Source: Methanomassiliicoccus sp. UBA386 | GTDB lineage: Archaea; Thermoplasmatota; Thermoplasmata; Methanomassiliicoccales; Methanomassiliicoccaceae | Direction of reading: 5' to 3' | NCBI GenBank assembly: GCA_002498285.1 | Contig: DAGU01000059.1 | Span: forward strand, 22,451-30,688 | Length of the DNA stretch: 8,238 nucleotides | Shown: positions 1-4,393 of the stretch, one piece after another | How the letters are laid out: each line of letters begins with the position of its first letter | How positions within the stretch are numbered: position 1 is the first letter of the stretch | Program-made: the position numbers and the translations under genes | Notes under the pieces: model-generated | Databases searched by the model: none | Told to the model about the DNA's origin: nothing | Seen by the model: the letters and a program-made list of their open reading frames with translations, nothing else

Positions 1-369
1 CGCGGCGTTTCCACCATATTGTTCGGCGAGAGCAACGATCCCGACGGGGCGGTGCAGGACGCCCTCAGCAATCCTCTCCTGGAGGTCGACTACGAGGGCG
101 CGACGGGAGCGCTGATACACATCACCGGCGGGCCCAATCTCACGACGAGGAGGGTGACCAAGGTGCTCAACGGAGTGAGCGAGCAGCTGGACCCCCACGC
201 CCAGGTGATCTTCGGGGCCCGGGTGGACCCGTCGATCGGGGAGAACATCCGGGTGATGGCGGTCATCACCGGAATACGCGATGCGCCGCGCCATGCGGGC
301 CCCCGCAGTTTGGCCGCCGCCGAACTGGACCGCACGGTCGAGGAGCTGGCGCGCGGCCGTCGCCGATGA
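1..369 (+). CDS. ftsZ: Cell division GTPase FtsZ, C-terminal part (5' end outside window)
   Basis: The reading frame is open from base 1 and ends at TGA 367-369, giving 122 residues of the FtsZ C-terminal (activation) domain. FtsZ is the tubulin-like GTPase that forms the cytoplasmic division ring. Recognisable family blocks, in order, are GESNDPDGAVQDALSNPLLE, then GALIHITGGPNLT, then the strand around VIFGARVDPSIGENIRVMAVITGI. The GTP-binding tubulin signature and the catalytic T7 loop would lie upstream of the window and cannot be checked. After the last conserved strand there is a tail of about 30 residues ending in a basic RGRRR cluster, a place where FtsZ proteins often carry a partner-binding peptide; no particular partner is identifiable. 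Archaea commonly have two paralogues (FtsZ1 and FtsZ2), and this fragment does not let me decide between them. The stop codon directly abuts that of the convergent trmJ. Confidence 0.95.
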   Translation, partial: RGVSTILFGESNDPDGAVQDALSNPLLEVDYEGATGALIHITGGPNLTTRRVTKVLNGVSEQLDPHAQVIFGARVDPSIGENIRVMAVITGIRDAPRHAGPRSLAAAELDRTVEELARGRRR

Positions 370-1086
370 TCAGCTCTGGCCCGGCTTCCTTCCCGTGGCC
401 GCCTTGACGGCGCCGCTGAACACGCCCATGATGGTGTAGTACTCCCATTTGGTGGGGATGGCGCGACCCATCATGCGCCGGAACATGATCTCGGTCTTCT
501 CACGGCGGAACTCCGGATAGTCTATGGCGTCCAGCAGCTGGTGGAAGAAGTCGAACAGCATCTCCTTCTCTTCCATCGAGGCCGGGCGGGGGAGCGACAG
601 GGGCCTCCCGACCATGAAGATCTCGTACAGCACGACCGTCAACGCGTGAGACAGGTTGAGGATCGGATACTCGTCCGAGGAAGGTATGTGCACCAGCAGG
701 TCGCACCGCTCCAGCTGCTCCTGGGTCAGGCCGAGGTCCTCGGGGCCGAACAGCAGCGCGATGCACCCCTCATGGTCCTGAACCTTCTCGGCGAACGACC
801 TCGGCGTCTCCGGGATGCGGATGAAGTGCTTCTCCCCCTCGGTCACCTTGCCCGAGGTGCCCACCACCAGCGAGCAGCCCTTCAGGGCGTCCTCGAAGGA
901 GTCCACCACCTTCGAGTCGTCCAGGATATGGCCGGCATGCTTGGCGCGCTTGTACGCTTCGTCGCCCAGGTCGCAGGGGTCGACCATGAACAGCTCCTGG
1001 AACCCGAAGTTGGCCATGGCCCGTGCCACCGCACCAACGTTGCCCTCGTGCATAGGCGAGACCAGTACCACTCGGTAGGCGGGCAT
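370..1086 (-). CDS. trmJ: tRNA 2'-O-methyltransferase TrmJ (SPOUT family), position 32
   Basis: This 238-residue SpoU/TrmH-type (SPOUT) methyltransferase most likely transfers a methyl group from S-adenosylmethionine to the ribose 2'-OH of nucleotide 32 in the tRNA anticodon loop, acting as a cytoplasmic dimer. Visible motifs are motif 1 at residues 13-28 (HEGNVGAVARAMANFG, with conserved Asn16 and Arg22), motif 2 at 111-121 (LLFGPEDLGLT) and motif 3 at 134-150 (IPSSDEYPILNLSHALT); the last two form the trefoil-knot cofactor site. The C-terminal ~60 residues match the helical extension typical of TrmJ rather than TrmH or TrmL. The length is normal for archaeal TrmJ. The ATG at 1086 starts the first beta strand (YRVVLVSP), so little N-terminal freedom remains. 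Characterised archaeal TrmJ prefers C32; substrate range here is inferred. The gene diverges from truA and converges on ftsZ. Confidence 0.9.
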   Translation of the reverse strand: MPAYRVVLVSPMHEGNVGAVARAMANFGFQELFMVDPCDLGDEAYKRAKHAGHILDDSKVVDSFEDALKGCSLVVGTSGKVTEGEKHFIRIPETPRSFAEKVQDHEGCIALLFGPEDLGLTQEQLERCDLLVHIPSSDEYPILNLSHALTVVLYEIFMVGRPLSLPRPASMEEKEMLFDFFHQLLDAIDYPEFRREKTEIMFRRMMGRAIPTKWEYYTIMGVFSGAVKAATGRKPGQS

Positions 1087-1095
1087 GTCGGAGGG

Positions 1096-1101
1096 CTTAA
1101 G
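1096..1101 (+). promoter_or_regulatory. Possible TATA box of truA
   Basis: CTTAAG is one of only two AT-rich patches in the 39-bp trmJ/truA spacer. Its centre is about 27 nt upstream of the GTG at 1126, which fits a leaderless archaeal transcript starting at the start codon. The match to the archaeal TATA consensus is weak. Confidence 0.35.
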
Positions 1102-1113
1102 ACCGCATTCCTA

Positions 1114-1119
1114 CTTAAT
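1114..1119 (-). promoter_or_regulatory. Possible TATA box of trmJ
   Basis: Read on the minus strand the box is ATTAAG, centred about 30 nt upstream of the trmJ ATG (1086). It faces the similar box at 1096-1101, so the two divergent core promoters would overlap. The consensus match is weak. Confidence 0.35.
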
Positions 1120-1125
1120 GCTGCC

Positions 1126-1938
1126 GTGATCTGGCACGCAGCGGTGAAGCTGGCATACGATGGCAGGGCGTTCATGGGCTCCCAGCGGCAGCCCGGCATG
1201 CGGACGGTGGAGTCGGAGGCCATCGAGGCGCTGAGGAGGATCGGCGCCATCGAGTCGGCCGAGGCCTCGCGGTTTCGCTTCGCCAGCCGCACCGACCGAG
1301 GGGTGAGCGCGCTAGGCAACGTGATGGCCTTCAGGACGTCCTTCGGCCGCGGCGCGCTGCTGCGGGCGCTGAACGCCGCATCGTCGGACGTCATGTACTA
1401 TGCCTGGGCCGAGGTGCCCGATATGTTCTCCCCCCGCCGAGCCAGACAGCGATGGTACCGCTACCTGCTCCCGTCCGACGGCATCGACCCGAGAGCGGCG
1501 GCGGAGGCGGCCGCGCTGTTCGAGGGCTGCCATGACTTCAAGGGCTTCTGCAGGCCGGACGGCCGCTCCACGGTCAGGACGATCGATTCGTTCATCGTAA
1601 CGGAAGGCGACGGGGTGCTGATCGCCGACGTCCGGGGGAGGGAGTTCCTGCGGAGCATGGTCCGGCGCATGGTGGCCGCCATCGCGGAGGTCGGCTCCGG
1701 CCAGGCCTCCCTCGCCGAGGTGTCGGCAGTGCTCGACGGCGCAGAAGGGGGCTTCGGCCTGGCCCCTCCCGAGCAGCTGATCCTCATGGACGTCGACCAC
1801 GGCCTGGAGTTCGAGACGATGTACCCCCCTACCCTCCGCCGGAAGGTGGCCGCCTACCACGCCGACGCGATATCGAGGATCGAGCTCATCGACGGCCTGC
1901 GCGACCGCATCGCCCGAGGCGATGCCGCGCACATCTAG
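1126..1938 (+). CDS. truA: tRNA pseudouridine synthase A (positions 38-40)
   Basis: This enzyme isomerises uridine to pseudouridine at positions 38, 39 and 40 of the tRNA anticodon stem-loop and works as a dimer. From the GTG at 1126 it has 270 residues, normal for archaeal TruA. Visible elements are the first strand VKLAYDG with the family signature GSQRQPG (residues 7-24), the catalytic block ASRTDRGVSALGNV with Asp57, the RWYRYLL strand with the conserved Tyr111, CHDFKGFCRP (about residue 130), and the C-terminal GREFLRSMVRRMVAAIAEVG helix. The frame is open far upstream, but that part only mirrors trmJ. I chose the GTG at 1126 because it sits six residues before the conserved strand and about 27 nt after a TATA-like box. 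The GTG at 1144 is possible but would remove part of the first strand. No Shine-Dalgarno sequence is visible, consistent with a leaderless mRNA. Confidence 0.93.
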   Translation: MIWHAAVKLAYDGRAFMGSQRQPGMRTVESEAIEALRRIGAIESAEASRFRFASRTDRGVSALGNVMAFRTSFGRGALLRALNAASSDVMYYAWAEVPDMFSPRRARQRWYRYLLPSDGIDPRAAAEAAALFEGCHDFKGFCRPDGRSTVRTIDSFIVTEGDGVLIADVRGREFLRSMVRRMVAAIAEVGSGQASLAEVSAVLDGAEGGFGLAPPEQLILMDVDHGLEFETMYPPTLRRKVAAYHADAISRIELIDGLRDRIARGDAAHI

Positions 1939-2011
1939 CCAGTTGAATGGCCAGGCGCCCGCTCCAATCCTGATGATATTTATCGATATTGGTAGCATGC
2001 TCAACCAGGCC

Positions 2012-2019
2012 TTTAATAC
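2012..2019 (+). promoter_or_regulatory. TATA-like box upstream of the hairpin-rich spacer
   Basis: TTTAATAC lies in an AT-rich patch and would place transcription initiation near 2040, well before the kinase ATG at 2172. It could drive a separate small RNA at 2041-2147 or a long-leader version of the kinase transcript. Confidence 0.4.
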
Positions 2020-2040
2020 GCACAAAAAATTCCATTCTCT

Positions 2041-2147
2041 GTAAGTGGTGGAGAGAAAGGTTCCACGGGGGCTATCCCCGGTTGCGGTCCCGCCGTTCCG
2101 CTGGCACACGGCCAAGCGTGGCGGCAGTCTGCATCCTCAAGGTTTTA
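2041..2147 (+). ncRNA. Candidate structured small RNA or 5' leader (hairpin cluster)
   Basis: Downstream of the TATA-like box at 2012-2019 there are three consecutive inverted repeats: GTGGA 2048-2052 with TCCAC 2062-2066; GGGG 2067-2070 with CCCC 2076-2079 (loop GCTAT), which can alternatively extend to CGGGG/CCCCG 2066-2080; and CCGCC 2090-2094 with GGCGG 2120-2124, enclosing CACG/CGTG around 2107-2120. A TTTT run at 2143-2146 could end the RNA. I recognise no known RNA family. In GC-rich DNA short stems occur by chance, so this rests on clustering and promoter position only. The strand is inferred from the promoter. Confidence 0.25.
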
Positions 2148-2149
2148 TC
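2142..2149 (+). promoter_or_regulatory. TATA box of the Fap7-like kinase gene
   Basis: GTTTTATC is centred about 26 nt upstream of the ATG at 2172, the spacing expected if the transcript starts at the start codon. The TTTTATC core recurs in front of priL on the other strand. There is no Shine-Dalgarno match before the ATG, supporting leaderless translation. Confidence 0.5.
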
Positions 2150-2171
2150 ATTCCTCGCATTACCTTCTGTC

Positions 2172-2696
2172 ATGTTGGTCGCGCTCACCGGCACCCCCGG
2201 CACGGGAAAGAGCACCGCCGCGGAGCTCCTCCGCCGTCGGGGCCGCGAGGTGGTGGAGATATCCGATATCGTGCGCTCCGGAAGGGTCTCCACGGCCCTG
2301 GACGAGGAGAGGGACAGCCTGGAGGTCGACACCGACGAGCTGGATGAGGTCGTCCGGCAAGAGTATGGGCGCGGCACCATCCTCGTGGGCCATCTTTCCC
2401 ACTTCTTGTCCGTCGATCTCATCATCGTGCTGCGATGCCGGCCCTCGGTGCTGGCGGAGCGCCTGCGCGCCCGCGGATGGAGCGACGTGAAGATCAGGGA
2501 GAACGTCGAGGCCGAGGGGTGCGACGTCATCCTGGTGGAAGCGGTCGAGAGCGGCGCCGCGGTGGCCGAGATCGATGCCACGAGCATGTCCGCCGAACAG
2601 GTGGCCGACGCCATCGAAGAGGTGCTGGCCGGGGAAAGGGAGAAGTACGCGGCGGGGAATGTGGACTGGAGCGACGAGGTGATGGGATGGTTCTAG
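2172..2696 (+). CDS. Fap7/AK6-type adenylate kinase (P-loop NTPase)
   Basis: This 174-residue P-loop kinase belongs to the AK6/Fap7 (archaeal putative adenylate kinase) family. Members convert AMP plus ATP to ADP, and the Pyrococcus and yeast proteins bind ribosomal protein uS11 and act in small-subunit maturation, so the cytoplasmic role here is probably ribosome assembly, nucleotide balance, or both. The P-loop GTPGTGKST is at residues 7-15, directly after the first strand. DEERDS (about 40-45) is the family's NMP-binding block, VGHLSH matches the conserved (E/V)GHLxH Walker B-like element, and RARGWSDVKIRENVEAE is the short LID segment. It ends in DEVMGWF. The frame is open 61 codons further upstream, but the family starts right before the P-loop, so ATG 2172 is preferred, also for its TATA spacing. 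The 3' end overlaps the next gene by 10 nt, suggesting co-transcription. Confidence 0.9.
   Translation: MLVALTGTPGTGKSTAAELLRRRGREVVEISDIVRSGRVSTALDEERDSLEVDTDELDEVVRQEYGRGTILVGHLSHFLSVDLIIVLRCRPSVLAERLRARGWSDVKIRENVEAEGCDVILVEAVESGAAVAEIDATSMSAEQVADAIEEVLAGEREKYAAGNVDWSDEVMGWF
2676..2683 (+). promoter_or_regulatory. Strong Shine-Dalgarno site for the CDP-alcohol phosphotransferase
   Basis: GAGGTGAT is an 8-nt match to the complement of the archaeal 16S rRNA 3' end, lying inside the last codons of the kinase gene and 3 nt before the ATG at 2687. It fixes the start of the overlapping downstream gene and suggests its translation within a shared mRNA. Confidence 0.75.
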
Positions 2697-3322
2697 ATTC
2701 CAAGAGGGACCGCGTGGAGTTCATCCTGGAGCCGATCGCCCGCTCCCTTACCAGGTTCAGCCCCAACACCATCTCCTGGTTCGCCTTCGCCCTCGCCATC
2801 CTGGCCGGGATCGCGATCGTGGCAAGCCCGCGCATGTGGACGGTCCTCCTGCCCGCATCGGCGCTCCTGGTCATCCTCTCCGGCCTGTTCGACGCCCTCG
2901 ACGGCAAGGTCGCCCGCCTGACCGGAAAAACGTCCCGCCGGGGCGATCTCCTCGACCACGTGCTGGACCGCTATGCCGACGTCGTCATGGTCGGGGCCGT
3001 GGCGGTCAGCGCGTGGTGCGATCCATACCTGGGCCTCCTGGCTATCATAGGCATGCTGATGACCAGCTACATGGGGACGCAGTGCCAGGCCATTGGGGCG
3101 GGACGCCTGTACTCCGGACTTCTGGGGCGGGCCGACCGCGTGGTGCTGCTGACGATCGCTCCGCTGCTGCAGATGGCCTTCATGCTCTTCTCCGACGGAT
3201 GGATCGGCCTCGGCCCGGTGTCGTTCTCGGCGTTCGAGCTGGTGATGCTGTGGTTCGCCGTGGTGGGAAACATCACCGCCGTGCAGAGGGCCCTGAAGAT
3301 CTGGAAGATGGTGCCGCCCTAG
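2687..3322 (+). CDS. CDP-alcohol phosphotransferase, probable archaetidylinositol phosphate synthase
   Basis: This 211-residue integral membrane enzyme belongs to the CDP-alcohol phosphatidyltransferase family, which joins a CDP-activated lipid to an alcohol or sugar phosphate. The full signature D-x2-DG-x2-AR-x8-G-x3-D-x3-D is present at residues 69-94, with metal-binding Asp69, Asp72, Asp90 and the catalytic Asp94. About six hydrophobic segments are visible (roughly 29-46, 51-68, 96-108, 113-130, 148-165 and 180-195). The N-terminus (LDSKRDRVEFILEPIA) and the HVLDRYAD context resemble archaeal enzymes annotated as archaetidylinositol phosphate synthase, which make the precursor of inositol ether lipids from CDP-archaeol and inositol phosphate. 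The substrate is inferred from this resemblance. ATG 2687 is chosen for the Shine-Dalgarno site and family N-terminus. It overlaps the kinase gene upstream and its last 50 nt overlap the convergent priL. Confidence 0.88.
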   Translation: MVLDSKRDRVEFILEPIARSLTRFSPNTISWFAFALAILAGIAIVASPRMWTVLLPASALLVILSGLFDALDGKVARLTGKTSRRGDLLDHVLDRYADVVMVGAVAVSAWCDPYLGLLAIIGMLMTSYMGTQCQAIGAGRLYSGLLGRADRVVLLTIAPLLQMAFMLFSDGWIGLGPVSFSAFELVMLWFAVVGNITAVQRALKIWKMVPP

Positions 3323-4343
3323 ACCGCAGGGGCCGGTTCTTGATGCGGTAGTAGCTGAGGGGATGCTTCACCTTGGCCTTGGGGTTCTCGCACAGCGAGT
3401 CCGGCTCGAAGCAGATCCCGTAGCTCTTCATGGTCGTGCATTCCGGAGGCGTGTACTCCGTCCCGGACGTCTCGCCGGTGATGTGGTCTATCTGGTACTT
3501 CGTCTTGGAGGCGTCGAAGTCCGGCGATACGGCGAAGAGGTTGAGGATCTCCTCGGACGACAGGCCTATGTGGTGCATGAACGACACCAGCGCGAAGCGG
3601 GCCGAGTGGGGAAGGTTCTCCCCGGCCTGGGCCATGCCTATGAAGTGCTTCATGCAGGGAGGGAAGTTCTCCACGCTGACCTTCCCGAAGTCCTCCGCCT
3701 TATACCGCTCCCGCATGATGACGGCGCGGTCCCTCAGCTCGCGTATATCTTCATCGAGGGCGCGCAGGATGGTTTCGTCGACCGGCAGCGGCAGCTCGCT
3801 CTCCAGCCTGTCCTGGAGGGCCTGCTGCAACACCCTGGCGAACCTCAGCTGCGGAAGATGCACGTACCCGCGCTTGACCTCGGTGTTGACCAGCTTCCAC
3901 TCCTTGCTGCGCATGCGCGACGTGTACCGGAGATAGTCGGAGAAATGCATCCTCAGCGAGCCGTCGTCCCGGCTGGCCGCCACGTCCAGCTGGTAGGCGA
4001 CCTCCTCCACGACGTCCATCTCCTCCCTCTCCAGCCGCTCGTACATGGTCACGCCCTCGGCCAGCGCGTAGCGCCTGGTGAGGAAGCGTTCGTTCACCCC
4101 CGAGACGTACATCCTCGCCATGGGGTACGAGAGGATCTCCTCCAGGCGGTCGCCCTCGGTGGCCATGGGCCGCAGCTGGACCACTCCGTGCTCCAGCGCG
4201 TCGATCGCCCGGGCCTTGCCCCTCGCCCGTGCTCCACGGTAGGCCTGGTGCGTCAGCAGGTCCTCCAGCGTGACCCCTTGGTCCTTGACGTACTCGGCAG
4301 CGTCGCGGAGGAACGGGAACTTGGCGTAGCTGAGGAGGTCCAC
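3273..4343 (-). CDS. priL: DNA primase large subunit PriL
   Basis: PriL is the non-catalytic iron-sulfur subunit of the archaeal/eukaryotic primase; with PriS it makes RNA (or DNA) primers for replication. The protein has 356 residues. The N-terminal helical part starts at LLSYAKFPFLRDAAEYV. The C-terminal domain contains the four conserved cysteines expected to hold a 4Fe-4S cluster: Cys230 (FPPCMKHF), Cys302 and Cys311 (ECTTMKSYGIC) and Cys318, followed by HPLSYYR, the usual end of family similarity. The start is a GTG at 4343, about 26 nt downstream of a good TATA box, so probably leaderless. After residue 333 there is an atypical Arg/Ser-rich tail of about 20 residues, most of it (341-356) encoded antisense to the end of the convergent phosphotransferase gene. 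The gene lies downstream of the radical SAM gene on the same strand with a 50-bp gap. Confidence 0.93.
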   Translation of the reverse strand: MDLLSYAKFPFLRDAAEYVKDQGVTLEDLLTHQAYRGARARGKARAIDALEHGVVQLRPMATEGDRLEEILSYPMARMYVSGVNERFLTRRYALAEGVTMYERLEREEMDVVEEVAYQLDVAASRDDGSLRMHFSDYLRYTSRMRSKEWKLVNTEVKRGYVHLPQLRFARVLQQALQDRLESELPLPVDETILRALDEDIRELRDRAVIMRERYKAEDFGKVSVENFPPCMKHFIGMAQAGENLPHSARFALVSFMHHIGLSSEEILNLFAVSPDFDASKTKYQIDHITGETSGTEYTPPECTTMKSYGICFEPDSLCENPKAKVKHPLSYYRIKNRPLRSRAAPSSRSSGPSARR

Positions 4344-4364
4344 GGCCGAACCAGGGGTTGCGGC

Positions 4365-4374
4365 GATAAAAAGG
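4365..4374 (-). promoter_or_regulatory. TATA box of priL
   Basis: On the minus strand the box reads CCTTTTTATC, centred about 26 nt upstream of the priL GTG. It sits inside the 50-bp gap after the radical SAM stop codon, so priL probably has its own promoter even if read-through also occurs. It shares TTTTATC with the kinase promoter at 2142-2149. Confidence 0.55.
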
Positions 4375-4393
4375 TTCCATCCTCGGGATCGTC

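Larger units (their letters stand above)
1939..2171. other. 233-bp non-coding spacer between truA and the Fap7-like kinase gene
   Basis: No family-like protein is encoded here. The left half (about 1970-2045) is AT-rich and holds a TATA-like TTTAATAC. The right half (about 2041-2130) is GC-rich and contains several consecutive perfect short inverted repeats. The last 30 bp carry the kinase gene's TATA box. I looked for a tRNA (no T-loop consensus), RNase P RNA and a C/D-box RNA (a near C box at 1970 but no D box) and found none. Confidence 0.6.

Noticed and set aside
541..1125. A long plus-strand frame running through trmJ in the same frame as truA (would give a 465-residue TruA)
   Set aside because: The first ~195 residues only mirror trmJ on the opposite strand and have no TruA similarity. 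The trmJ motifs are unambiguous, so this is an open antisense frame caused by high GC and codon bias.
1966..2040. Possible C/D-box RNA beginning at the TGATGA at 1970
   Set aside because: The C box lacks its usual leading purine and no CTGA D box follows within a plausible distance.
2041..2130. Possible tRNA gene in the hairpin-rich spacer
   Set aside because: The closest T-loop-like string (GGTTGCGGTCC at 2080-2090) misses the conserved TTCRA positions, and no 7-bp acceptor stem or D-arm could be built.
1989..2171. A 61-residue N-terminal extension of the Fap7-like kinase starting at TTG 1989
   Set aside because: The family begins directly before the P-loop, the extension has no family features, and a TATA box at 2142-2149 would lie inside it. 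ATG 2172 fits better.
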